A stretch of 64,000 bases of DNA from a virus: IMG/VR virus record IMGVR_UViG_3300045125_000058, positions 24,102 to 88,101 of that record; one strand, 5' to 3'. Shown here one piece after another: positions 50,134-57,176 of this stretch (position 1 is the stretch's first letter; every line of letters starts with the position of its first letter). Under the pieces are notes generated by a model that was not told where the DNA came from, did not search any database, and saw nothing but the letters and a program-made list of their open reading frames with translations. The position numbers were made by a program, and so were the translations under genes.

Positions 50134-50400
50134 TCATCTCTCCACGAATGAGACCCAGTCTTGATGTACCACATGGTTTCCAGCATAACCATCTTTGATC
50201 TTGCTGACATCCCACCAGATCACATCACCAACTTGAATGTCTTCGGTGAGTTTATTGCCAATTGCCTCTACCTTTGCAGGAATGATCTTTGAAGAAGACT
50301 TCTCGTTGTATATGATTCCTGCTGAAGTGGTCTTTTGACCACCGATCAAAGACTTTGCGAGAATCCATTTGCCTACGGGTTTCATTGTTTTGTCTTTCAT
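50134..50400 (-). CDS. GroES/gp31-like co-chaperonin
   Basis: 88 aa, intact, starting at 50400 just past tRNA-Gln. 'PVGKWILAKSLIGGQKTTSA' contains the mobile loop that binds GroEL; 'GIIYNEKSS', 'PAKVEAIGNKL', 'VGDVIWWDVSKIKD' and 'YAGNHVVHQDWVSFVE' follow the Cpn10 beta-barrel order. Large T4-like phages use such proteins (T4 gp31) with host GroEL to fold the major capsid protein. The end overlaps the next start. Confidence 0.85.
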   Translation of the reverse strand: MKDKTMKPVGKWILAKSLIGGQKTTSAGIIYNEKSSSKIIPAKVEAIGNKLTEDIQVGDVIWWDVSKIKDGYAGNHVVHQDWVSFVER

Positions 50401-50402
50401 AA

Positions 50403-50478
50403 TTCCCTTGAAACTGGATTCGAACCTAGACACATAGAAGTTCAAAGTCTAATAGTGCTGCCGTTACCTCACAAGGGA
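50403..50478 (-). tRNA. tRNA-Gln (anticodon TTG), imperfect
   Basis: A perfect acceptor stem TCCCTTG/CAAGGGA and T-loop TTCGAAT are present. The anticodon loop reads CTTTGAA, but its 3' strand CTTCTA and the T-stem CTAGG/CCAGT are disrupted, as if by a few base errors. It overlaps the methyltransferase end by 15 bases. Confidence 0.65.
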
Positions 50479-50976
50479 GTGAATCTTGGCGCAATAATTA
50501 TTCATTATGATGCCAGAGGCCGTACCAACATTGATGCTTCTCACAGAACCATACTGAGGAATGTAAAGAAGATCATCACACATATCTAGAACGTTTTCAG
50601 GAACACCGATTTGTTCCTGCCCAAAGATCATAATATAATGCACATTTGGGTCAAAGTCAAATGCATTTACGTCTTTTGCTTCACGTACATTGTCAATTCC
50701 CAATAGTTTAACTTTGCCTTCATGCTTGGAAACAGTTTCTTCAATGTAGGAGCCGAGATCTTCAATGCCTTTGACATGACGCAAGTGGGTGTAGTGATGA
50801 GTACCGACAGTCCCTCGCCTATCGTATTTCTTATTCCCATAGATTACGACCTCTTGCGCGAGGAACGCATTGCTATTGCGTATAATGGTTGCAATATTAA
50901 AATCGTTACCAATATTGCAACACACAACTGAATAGTTATGACGCTTGCTGTCAAGATTAGTGAGTATAGGCTTCAT
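50464..50976 (-). CDS. SpoU/TrmH-family RNA 2'-O-methyltransferase
   Basis: 170 aa, intact. The three SPOUT motifs are present: 'DFNIATIIRNSNAF' (motif 1, catalytic Arg), 'YIMIFGQEQIGVP' (motif 2) and 'LYIPQYGSVRSINVGTASGI' (motif 3, SAM knot). The length equals small TrmL-like tRNA enzymes with no extra RNA-binding domain. It is next to tRNA-Gln and tRNA-Glu genes, so modification of phage or host tRNAs is a reasonable inference. A late TATAAATA box precedes it. Confidence 0.85.
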   Translation of the reverse strand: MKPILTNLDSKRHNYSVVCCNIGNDFNIATIIRNSNAFLAQEVVIYGNKKYDRRGTVGTHHYTHLRHVKGIEDLGSYIEETVSKHEGKVKLLGIDNVREAKDVNAFDFDPNVHYIMIFGQEQIGVPENVLDMCDDLLYIPQYGSVRSINVGTASGIIMNNYCAKIHSLVR

Positions 50977-51173
50977 CGGTCCAATATTTATAGTGGTCGA
51001 TGAGATTACGGGTTTCCAGATTCATATGACTGTAATTCTTAGCTTCAAGAACTTTGACATCTATCTTCCAACTCTTTCAAACTGCCACTGAGTTGCAGTA
51101 AGAAAGTAACACAAAGAACTGCTGTTGCAAATAAAGCATCGTAATAGGTGAAATATTTATTTTCGTTATTCAT
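50957..51173 (-). CDS. Small membrane protein (one indel)
   Basis: About 72 aa. 'MNNENKYFTYYDALFATAVL' with 'CVTFLLQLSGSLKELE' gives one transmembrane helix; after an indel near 51060 it ends 'NLETRNLIDHYKYWTDEAYT' with 'H'. The stop lies inside the start of the methyltransferase gene. Function unknown. Confidence 0.5.
50985..50992 (-). promoter_or_regulatory. T4-type late promoter TATAAATA (minus)
   Basis: The exact octamer on the minus strand lies eight bases before the ATG at 50976. It lies inside the upstream gene and could boost methyltransferase and co-chaperonin late in infection. Confidence 0.6.
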
Positions 51174-51210
51174 CTTTGCCATAGGTCCAATCTACCATTA
51201 TGATTTTCAT

Positions 51211-51415
51211 TCAAAATAGAACGGTTTGGTGATTAATATGATCTTTGTAGATTTCATTCAATCGATGTTGCATTGGAAAATGCTTCAATACTCTTGCAGG
51301 CTCTTTCACTAATTTCAGATGGAACTTTTGGGTGTATGAGCAGGATTCATGAAGATCATACAAGAAAGTTTTTTGCAGCAACTAAACTATAATATTCTTC
51401 ATTTGGTAGTGTCAT
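51211..51415 (-). CDS. Small BPSL0761-like protein (frameshifted)
   Basis: About 68 aa. It starts 'MTLPNEEYYSLVAAKNFLYD' and, after indels near 51360 and 51280, continues 'PAHTPKVPSEISERA' and 'RVLKHFPMQHRLNEIYKD'. The 'M-T-L-P-x-E ... F-L-x-D-L ... P-x-x-P-x-x-I/V-R-x-R-A ... L-R/K-H-F/Y-P' pattern matches a widespread short family in phages and proteobacteria. Function unknown. TAATG overlap with the upstream gene. Confidence 0.55.
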
Positions 51416-51714
51416 TAGTGTAACCCCAATTCTTCATCTAAATCAGCCAATCTGTCAAGAGCCTCTTTTCTCTTTACCAAACGATCTTGATATTCTTGTT
51501 CTCTTTCAGGAGTTTTAAATTTTTTCATGTAAGAACAAGAACAAACATGAAACTCATCTGAATCAGGATGAATCAAGAAGATCATCCCAATTAGAACAAA
51601 AATGCCAACCTTCTTTTAGTTCATCTTCAGAAAGACGAACGCATGGTCCAGTTGCCTTCCATCAGGTGGTCATATCGTTCGAATGGACATTCCGTAATAA
51701 GTTTTGTCTGCCAT
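51415..51714 (-). CDS. Small Cys-containing protein (frameshifted)
   Basis: About 100 aa: 'MADKTYYGMSIR', 'GPCVRLSEDELKEGWHFCSN', 'IHPDSDEFHVCSCSYMKKFK', 'REQEYQDRLVKRKEALDRLA' and an acidic end. Four or five cysteines suggest metal binding. Breaks lie near 51670, 51650 and 51570. It starts just after tRNA-Glu on the same strand. Function unknown. Confidence 0.5.
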
Positions 51715-51716
51715 AA

Positions 51717-51790
51717 TGATCCCTAGAGATTCGAACCCCTAGTTATGGCCTTGAAAGGGCCGTGTCCTAGACCGACTAGACGAAGGGACC
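51717..51790 (-). tRNA. tRNA-Glu (anticodon TTC)
   Basis: Acceptor GGTCCCT/AGGGATC, D-arm like bacterial tRNA-Glu (TTCGTCTAG), anticodon loop CTTTCAA. The 3' side of the T-stem is one base short (CTCT), fitting a sequencing deletion. CCA is not encoded. Confidence 0.85.
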
Positions 51791-51793
51791 AGT

Positions 51794-51964
51794 TCACTCG
51801 TACTTGGCCTTGATCTCAAGAGCAAGGAAAGCAACGATCATTCCCACGATGCTTCCAACAACTGCCCCTTCATAATTCTTGTAAAATACAAAACCAATGA
51901 AGTTTATTGCGAGAAGGATCAACATCGGAATCATGAGTTTGTTCAATATCTGTTTCATAGCCAT
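51794..51964 (-). CDS. Small two-helix membrane protein
   Basis: 56 aa from 51964, or 54 from the ATG at 51958, which is better placed (six bases) behind a TATAAT box. Two membrane helices are visible: 'MIPMLILLAINFIGFVFY' and 'GAVVGSIVGMIVAFLALEI'. It is intact and too short for many gene finders. Possible roles are a holin-like or superinfection-exclusion protein; neither is shown. Confidence 0.6.
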   Translation of the reverse strand: MAMKQILNKLMIPMLILLAINFIGFVFYKNYEGAVVGSIVGMIVAFLALEIKAKYE

Positions 51965-51992
51965 ATTATATATCCAATTTGACTAAAGGCAA
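51965..51992 (-). promoter_or_regulatory. Sigma70-type promoter (minus), leaderless
   Basis: TTGCCT, 16 bases, TATAAT, then six bases to the ATG at 51958. The -35 box is weak. Confidence 0.45.
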
Positions 51993-52280
51993 CTTTGTCT
52001 TTCTGATTTTGCCTTTTTCATGGTAATGCAATATTCTATGGCAATTTGCACAAAGACATAAGCATTTTGCAATTTCTCTTTTGATTGCATTTATGGAATA
52101 AGTACTCAGCATTTTGCTGATCTTCATAAATTTGGTTTCATGATCTTTGTGATGCCATTCCAAAACACGGTGATCACTATTTCCACAGTGAGCACAGCAT
52201 TGAGTTTTGATAAAAGCCAAGTACCAAATCTTTTTTTTATTTCTTGATCTTTGACTTTTTTCTTTGGCTGATAAAGACAT
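51966..52280 (-). CDS. HNH-type endonuclease, small
   Basis: 104 aa, intact. A basic N-terminus precedes 'CAHCGNSDHRVLEWHHKDHE' and 'CLCLCANCHRILHYHEKG', giving two CxxC zinc pairs and the His-His catalytic segment of HNH nucleases. It starts in a TAATG overlap with the decarboxylase stop. It could act as a homing enzyme or in host DNA degradation. Confidence 0.8.
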   Translation of the reverse strand: MSLSAKEKSQRSRNKKKIWYLAFIKTQCCAHCGNSDHRVLEWHHKDHETKFMKISKMLSTYSINAIKREIAKCLCLCANCHRILHYHEKGKIRKTKLPLVKLDI

Positions 52281-52714
52281 TAAAGTTTTCCCTTACGAAA
52301 CAACTCATTGTTCTTATTGGCTTCATCAGCACAATAAAGTTTTCCTCTGACGAAATAATTTTCTTCAAAATCCGTGAAACCAAAACACTCTTTAGCATAC
52401 TGCAAAACAATGTTCTTGTCAAACTTGTTGCAGGAATACACATCAAGCGTGATGAAATGATCCGGTTCAATAGAATGAATCTGAATGCCACTCTCAATCA
52501 GAGGAACCCAACCACTGACACCAGCCTTCTTGGGATAGAGTTCCACACCATCTTTGGTGGGGCCGTGAATCACGATGGGCTGGCTCATGCGAGTCATTCC
52601 GATTCTATCGACCACACGCTCAAGAAAGCGATAAGTAAGTTCCATATCATCTGCTGCACCCTTGATGCAGTTGTACATGTCCAAGTAATAAGAATATCCG
52701 AATGGTTTGTTCAT
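52280..52714 (-). CDS. speD: SpeD-like S-adenosylmethionine decarboxylase
   Basis: 144 aa, intact. The central 'WVPLIESGIQIHSIEPDHFI' and 'TLDVYSCNKFDKNIVLQYAK' match the bacterial AdoMet decarboxylase core. The Glu-Ser pair (about 73-74) is the expected self-cleavage site that creates the pyruvoyl cofactor. Family members supply decarboxylated SAM for spermidine synthesis, and several marine T4-like phages carry the gene. The N-terminal 60 residues are less typical, so the assignment rests on the core. Confidence 0.75.
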   Translation of the reverse strand: MNKPFGYSYYLDMYNCIKGAADDMELTYRFLERVVDRIGMTRMSQPIVIHGPTKDGVELYPKKAGVSGWVPLIESGIQIHSIEPDHFITLDVYSCNKFDKNIVLQYAKECFGFTDFEENYFVRGKLYCADEANKNNELFRKGKL

Positions 52715-52731
52715 TTGTTTTCCTTTTAAAA

Positions 52732-53093
52732 TTATTCAGTCGTTGTTTGCTTTGAAATGTCTTTTACAAACACTTTAAGCCCTTTTTTCTTCGCAATGAT
52801 CAATCATCATCTTGGTGCCACGGGATTCACCATCCCATACGGCTATGAGGGCATCAGCGTTCTCTGCCATCTCAGTATTTCGAATGAATCCTGCGCTCTT
52901 GCCATGCAGGGACCAGTTGGCGGGAAACTATGCACAGGAATGTCGTGGTTGATTGCCCACTCTTTTCCAAGCCAATCAATACCACGGGCTTCACCACAGA
53001 CTACGATGGTAATATTAAATTTGGATTCTGCGATGGCAGATTCCAAAAGTTTTTATCATCAATGTCACGGGAGCCAGCAATTATTGTTCGCAT
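52732..53093 (-). CDS. YspA/DUF2493 SLOG-family protein (frameshifted)
   Basis: About 121 aa. Joined pieces read 'MRTIIAGSRDIDDKNF', 'IVVCGEARGIDWLGKEWAIN', 'HGKSAGFIRNTEMAENADAL' and 'IAVWDGESRGTKMMIDHCEE'. This is the SLOG Rossmann-like fold with the G-S-R, G-x-A-x-G-x-D and W-D-G-x-S-x-G-T signatures of DUF2493, thought to bind nucleotides. Breaks lie near 53043, 52910 and 52790. A role in nucleotide signalling or salvage is inferred from the family only. Confidence 0.7.
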
Positions 53094-53374
53094 CACATTC
53101 CTTTGATTTGCATGGTCATCATCACCGACAAAGAACTGAAACTTTTGCCAGCGCTTTCAATTCACAGAAGTTATCCATCAATGTCTGCACATCTCCATTG
53201 TGGTGCTTGGCGTACTGATATGCCGCAGTGAACCTAGGCCTCGTCGTCGCTGCTTTTGGAAGCTGTTCAATTTATAGATCGCCAGTTTCATTCCCATTGC
53301 GATCCGAAGATTTCCACATGCCACATCACTCGCATTGAATCTTTCGCAGAGTTTCGATGATGTCCTCTACTCAT
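53093..53374 (-). CDS. Hypothetical small protein (frameshifted)
   Basis: About 93 aa in shifting frames: 'IIETLRKIQCE', 'DVACGNLRIAMGMKLAIYKL' and 'TAAYQYAKHHNGDVQTLMDN', then 'FQFFVGDDDHANQRN'. The ATG overlaps the preceding stop and the end overlaps the SLOG gene start. Helical; function unknown. At least three indels. Confidence 0.45.
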
Positions 53375-53642
53375 TTGTCCTCCTTGAAGCAGTCCCAACC
53401 GCGTGATTTCATGTACCTCATGGCGATCTCATGGAACCGATTGCTGTCCACATAACATCAGGACGGTATCGGCTGAATCAACTCATCGCTTGTGTATTGT
53501 GGAGTTGTAAAGCGTGGTGATCTCCACTTCGCATCGTCCTTCTGATACAACCCGCACACCCACGGGACGATTTTTCTCTGCTTCCATGTGCCAGACGATC
53601 CATCTTGGTGATGCGATTGGTCTTCTTCTTTGTCCTGCTCAC
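53371..53642 (-). CDS. Small protein with C-terminal RGWDC motif (frameshifted)
   Basis: About 90 aa. The GTG start lies in a GTGA overlap with the upstream stop. Readable parts are 'WVCGLYQKDDAKWRSPRFTT' and 'RFHEIAMRYMKSRGWDCFKE'. The end 'RGWDCFKEDK' repeats the end of the next gene upstream ('RGWDCYSEDNK'), so the two look like relatives or share a short C-terminal motif. Function unknown. Confidence 0.45.
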
Positions 53643-53879
53643 TTGTTGTCCTCGCTGTAACAGTCCCATCCACGAACCTTTGCAACTTCTTCTGAAGTCT
53701 TATCAGTATCCAACCTGCCATAGACATACTTCTTTTCTCGCCTCGTCACGCTCCCGCTCCAACTCACAGATTCTAGCATAACCGTGAGAAATTATATTGA
53801 TAACTTCGGGACTGAGACACCAGTTCTTGGAAAGTAGACGCAATTCGCTTGCAACATCTTCGGGCTTGATCTTCTTCAT
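53639..53879 (-). CDS. Small helical protein with C-terminal RGWDC motif (one indel)
   Basis: About 80 aa. It begins 'MKKIKPEDVASELRLLSKNW' and continues 'NIISHGYARICELERERDEA' with a coiled-coil feel. After an indel near 53727 it ends 'RLDTDKTSEEVAKVRGWDCY'. ATGA and GTGA overlaps link it to both neighbours. Function unknown. Confidence 0.5.
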
Positions 53880-54303
53880 GGCATCATATTTCTGTTGTAG
53901 GGAATGTATTCATCCTTTGCACAGTCAGAGCAGAGAGTCTTCAGCCAGAAGCCACCTTTGGACACTTGGACCACTCCGCGCTTTGCCACACTTCACAGAC
54001 ATTGGCACTCTGTTCCTCTGCATAGTTTATCCAATCCCACATGGTTTCATCGACTTCACCACTCACATAGAATCGCAGAGTACCAAACTTCTCCTTGATC
54101 TGATCTATGCGGAATGGAAATTCACGGTTGATAAACTTGTCAGGATTGGCAGCAAGGTGATCTTCAAGTCTCCCAAGAAGAACATTAATAATTTTGTACC
54201 AACCGGGCTGAACTTCAATCCCATACATACAGCACCCCTGATGCTTGAAGCAGAGGGGATACTGTTTCTCTAGATCTTCAAGGTTTAGATAATGGTTTTC
54301 CAT
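53876..54303 (-). CDS. Conserved phage protein with zinc-binding C-terminus (frameshifted)
   Basis: About 142 aa. 'GIEVQPGWYKIINVLLGRLE', 'FPFRIDQIKEKFGTLRFYVS' and 'MWDWINYAEEQSANVCEVCG' are followed, after indels near 53990 and 53940, by 'GGFWLKTLCSDCAKDEYIPY'. Two CxxC pairs suggest a C-terminal zinc ribbon. The family recurs in diverse phages as an unnamed protein. Function unknown. Confidence 0.65.
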
Positions 54304-54578
54304 CGACTTGATCCTTGTAAAAATACATTGCCTGTCTCATTGCAGCCGCAGTCTTGAAATCAGTGCGATACATCTCTGCACCGGAATAATTTTGATAAAA
54401 AGTCAGATCTTTTAATACATTGGTAAGAACTTTGGCAGGCTCTTGGTTTCTCTCTTCAAGACGCAAAGAGATTCTTTCTTTGTTCGTCAACCTTATCACA
54501 CAGAGCAATTACCATGTCATTTGTGACCGGGGAATTGGTCTTCAACAATTCACGAACAGAGTCACCAATATTTTCCAT
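54278..54578 (-). CDS. Hypothetical protein (one indel)
   Basis: About 99 aa. It starts 'MENIGDSVRELLKTNSPVTN' and, after a break near 54470, continues 'SLRLEERNQEPAKVLTNVLK' and 'FYQNYSGAEMYRTDFKTAAA'. The ATG lies in TAATG with the upstream stop and the end overlaps the next gene by 26 bases. Helical; no family recognised. Confidence 0.5.
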
Positions 54579-54777
54579 TACTTGCCTGCTGTGATCGTGA
54601 TCTTGCCTGCCATCAGAATGGCCGATACAGCCATCATAAGCGCACCAGACATCAGGATGGCAACCATGGCAATGTCAACCATGACACCCAGCATTCCCTT
54701 GTGGGAAACAACTTTAGAGTCATGGGCTGCGAGTTGGACTTGACGGCGACCTTCTTTTTTGCAATTTTCTTAGTCAT
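54578..54777 (-). CDS. Small membrane protein with basic head (one indel)
   Basis: About 66 aa. 'MTKKIAKKKVAVKSNSQ' is joined after an indel near 54725 to 'VVSHKGMLGVMVDIAMVAIL' and 'MSGALMMAVSAILMAGKITI'. One or two membrane helices follow the basic segment. The gene overlaps both neighbours. Function unknown. Confidence 0.55.
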
Positions 54778-54889
54778 AGCGATTCCTTTTTTCAATAAAG
54801 TAGATAATTAGATCCCCCACAAACATGGTTATCACAGGAAAAAAAGTAAAGAACGCAAACCAATAAATTTGTGGGGGATGTTGGTCCAT
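54770..54889 (-). CDS. 39-residue single-helix membrane peptide
   Basis: The peptide 'MDQHPPQIYWFAFFTFFPVI' continues 'TMFVGDLIIYFIEKRNRYD', giving a long hydrophobic helix with a basic end. It is the first gene of the long minus-strand accessory operon and lies just behind a consensus promoter. Possible early membrane-targeted peptide; function unknown. Confidence 0.6.
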   Translation of the reverse strand: MDQHPPQIYWFAFFTFFPVITMFVGDLIIYFIEKRNRYD

Positions 54890-54900
54890 TACACTATTAT

Positions 54901-54929
54901 AGTATAGGCTCATCAATAATGGAAGTCAA
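54901..54929 (-). promoter_or_regulatory. Consensus sigma70 promoter of accessory operon (minus)
   Basis: TTGACT, 17 bases, TATACT, eleven bases before the ATG at 54889. A second TATAAT overlaps it and ends six bases before ATG, but would need a 22-base spacer. The -35 box overlaps the end of the methyltransferase gene. Confidence 0.7.
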
Positions 54930-56034
54930 GAACTACAATTAATTATTCTCTCGCCTATCCATTCCATGCAGTTCACAGCCATGCTGTTTCCAAGAGCCCT
55001 GTAGCGATGTCCATCAGGACACTCGGGCTTACCACGCCAAGGAATTAGTGTATAGTCATCGGGAAACCCCTGAAGTCTTTCACATTCCCGTGGAGTAAGT
55101 TTGCGTACTCTTGTGGTATTTGTAGTCGGCACAGACAAAAATAATCCACATTCATCACCCGATGGACCACCTGAGCCTTTGGCCCACTTGCTTGTCACCG
55201 TATCAGAGCAATGAGGATCATTGCCACCATAGCATGACACATCAACGATGGCTGCAAACGAGGCATTGTCTCTTGCCAATGTGTGGCAAGGATCACCGGG
55301 GATTCGGCTCTGCTTGTTCAGGGGTTCTGTGATCTTGAACAAGTCGTAGGGGACGGGGATGTAGGTGTCTCCGTCTTCTCTAAGTCTTGCGCAGCGCCTT
55401 CCTGCAAGGCACTTAGCAATATCTTTGGTAGGATCTTCCCCCGCTTTTCTGCGCGGGTAGAATTCCTTTGCAGGCTTTGGGACTCAAAAAGAACTTTGGC
55501 GGCACTGGTTGCGTCTCCAAGACATCCGACAACGAAGATACGTCGCCGTCGCTGCGGGACGGCAAACGGATGCCCGTGTGTTCGGACCCACTGAGCGTCC
55601 AAGACCCTGTAGGCCCACCCATACCCCAAGTCTCCCAACGCCCCGACAAAGGTTCCAAAATCCCTTCCTCCGTTGCTTGACAGAACACCGGAGACATTTT
55701 CCCAGACGATCCATCGGGGCCGATAACGCCGAGCGATCTCAAGATAGGTGAGCATGAGTCCTCCACGGGGATCGGAGAGCCCTCCTCTGAATCCTGCCAA
55801 AGAGAAAGATTGGCACGGCGTGCCCCCGACGAGGAGGTCGATTTGTTCTTGAATTTCCCATTTTTCATATTTTGTCATGTCTCCAAAGTTTGGAACGGTG
55901 GGATAATGGTGGGCAAGAACAGCAGAAGGAAATGGTTCAATCTCGCTGAAGCCAACCGGAACCCAACCAAACGGATGCCAAGCAACTGTTGCGGCTTCGA
56001 TGCCTGAGCATACAGAGAGGTATCGCATGGCCAT
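54926..56034 (-). CDS. dcm: DNA cytosine-C5 methyltransferase (one indel)
   Basis: About 367 aa; the ATG at 56028 ('MRYLSVCSGIEAA') is preferred. Motif I 'LSVCSGIEAATVAWHPFGW', motif IV 'GGTPCQSFSLAG' with the catalytic Cys, motif VI 'WENVSG', motif VIII 'QRRRRIFVVG', motif IX 'KLTPRECERLQGFPDDYTL' and motif X 'YRALGNSMAVNCMEWIGERI' are present. One break near 55368. It probably protects phage DNA from restriction or marks it. The gene is visibly more GC-rich than its neighbours, suggesting recent transfer. No partner endonuclease is adjacent. Confidence 0.92.
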
Positions 56035-56062
56035 AGTATGCCATGCAGGAGGCTACAGTCAA
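56035..56062 (-). promoter_or_regulatory. Sigma70-type promoter of dcm (minus), leaderless
   Basis: TTGACT, 16 bases, CATACT, then six bases to the ATG at 56028. The first ATG (56034) directly touches the -10 box, which argues for the second. It is back to back with a late box at 56062. Confidence 0.6.
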
Positions 56063-56069
56063 CTAAATA
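56062..56069 (+). promoter_or_regulatory. Late promoter-like box ACTAAATA
   Basis: It lies 17 bases before the ATG at 56087 and shares a base with the divergent early promoter. Confidence 0.5.
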
Positions 56070-56086
56070 TCTTTACGGGAAATACC

Positions 56087-57151
56087 ATGATCAAATTTAA
56101 GAAATTTCTTTACGAATCTGACCTTGCCACAAAAAAATTTAAAGATTATCTTTCTTTTTTGGCAGAGGACAATATTTCATTATCTCAGGCCCCAAAAAGC
56201 GTTAATTGGGGAACAGTAAAAGCTGGGTTTGATCAAGCCAAAGATCCTACCAAACGTTCTCAATTGGGAAAACAAGGAAGAAAAATGCGTCCAGAGTTAT
56301 TGGGTGATGCTGGTAGCAATCCAAAACTTGCAAAAGAGGCAGAAGTTATTCCTGAATTTAAAACCAAAGGTCTTTCTCTTTCTCCTTCTGATGAATCAGG
56401 AAGAATTAATACTTGTTCTTGTGCAACTGCTGAATGCCGTGCAGCCTGTTTGAATAAGTCTGGTCATGGTGCTTTTGATCCAACTCAAGAAGCAAGACTC
56501 AGAAAAACTGATTTCATGCTTGACAATCCCGGTCACTTTATGGGAATGTTACATGATGAAATTCAAGCCCATGAACGATCTTCCACAAGACAAGGAAAGC
56601 GTGCTGCCGTAAGATTGAATGTTGTGTCTGATATTCCATATGAACATTTGCACCCTGAAATTTTTACTGAAAATCCAAATGTTCAATTTTATGATTATAC
56701 AAAAATTGCAAGAAGAGTTCTCAATTCAGATGGAACGGCAAGACAACTTCCAGCAAATTATCATTTAACACTTTCTTCTACTGGAATTCACAAAGGTTCA
56801 AACTGGTCAGACGCAAGACAGCATTTGGATAATGGTGGGGTAGTTGCAATGGTATTTGCTATTCCTGCAGGTCGAGGTGGAAAACCTGGTGCACCTCTTC
56901 CAACTCACGTGGTAGATCAAAAATCGGGAAAGAGATACCGTGTTATTGACGGAGATATTCATGACCACAGACATTTGGATCACAAATATAACGATGCTGA
57001 ACCTGGTGAAGGTTTGATCGCTGGATTGAGGTTGAAAAGAGTTGAACAAAAAGATTGGCAACATGTTCTTTCTAAGGCAGGAGATTTTGCCGTCAAAGTT
57101 CCAACTGGCCAAACTGAAGTAGTAGTTCCAGATCACAGCAAACAACCATAA
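56087..57151 (+). CDS. GP88-family phage protein
   Basis: 354 aa, intact. The core 'GLSLSPSDESGRINTCSCAT' and 'AECRAACLNKSGHGAFDPTQ' matches the phage 'gene product 88' family, with conserved Cys residues that could bind metal. Later 'AAVRLNVVSDIPYEHLHPEI', 'YDYTKIARRVLNSDGTARQL' and 'DARQHLDNGGVVAMVFAIPA' agree with that family. Biochemical function is not established. The basic N-terminus 'MIKFKKFLYE' is of the type repeated in this block. Confidence 0.8.
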   Translation: MIKFKKFLYESDLATKKFKDYLSFLAEDNISLSQAPKSVNWGTVKAGFDQAKDPTKRSQLGKQGRKMRPELLGDAGSNPKLAKEAEVIPEFKTKGLSLSPSDESGRINTCSCATAECRAACLNKSGHGAFDPTQEARLRKTDFMLDNPGHFMGMLHDEIQAHERSSTRQGKRAAVRLNVVSDIPYEHLHPEIFTENPNVQFYDYTKIARRVLNSDGTARQLPANYHLTLSSTGIHKGSNWSDARQHLDNGGVVAMVFAIPAGRGGKPGAPLPTHVVDQKSGKRYRVIDGDIHDHRHLDHKYNDAEPGEGLIAGLRLKRVEQKDWQHVLSKAGDFAVKVPTGQTEVVVPDHSKQP

Positions 57152-57163
57152 AATTTAGGGGAA

Positions 57164-57171
57164 AATAAATA
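57164..57171 (+). promoter_or_regulatory. Late promoter-like box AATAAATA
   Basis: It ends five bases before the ATG at 57177. Confidence 0.5.
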
Positions 57172-57176
57172 CTAAT

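Noticed and set aside
54926-56034. Restriction-modification system around the methyltransferase
   Set aside because: Neighbouring genes show no restriction endonuclease motif; it appears to be a solitary methyltransferase.
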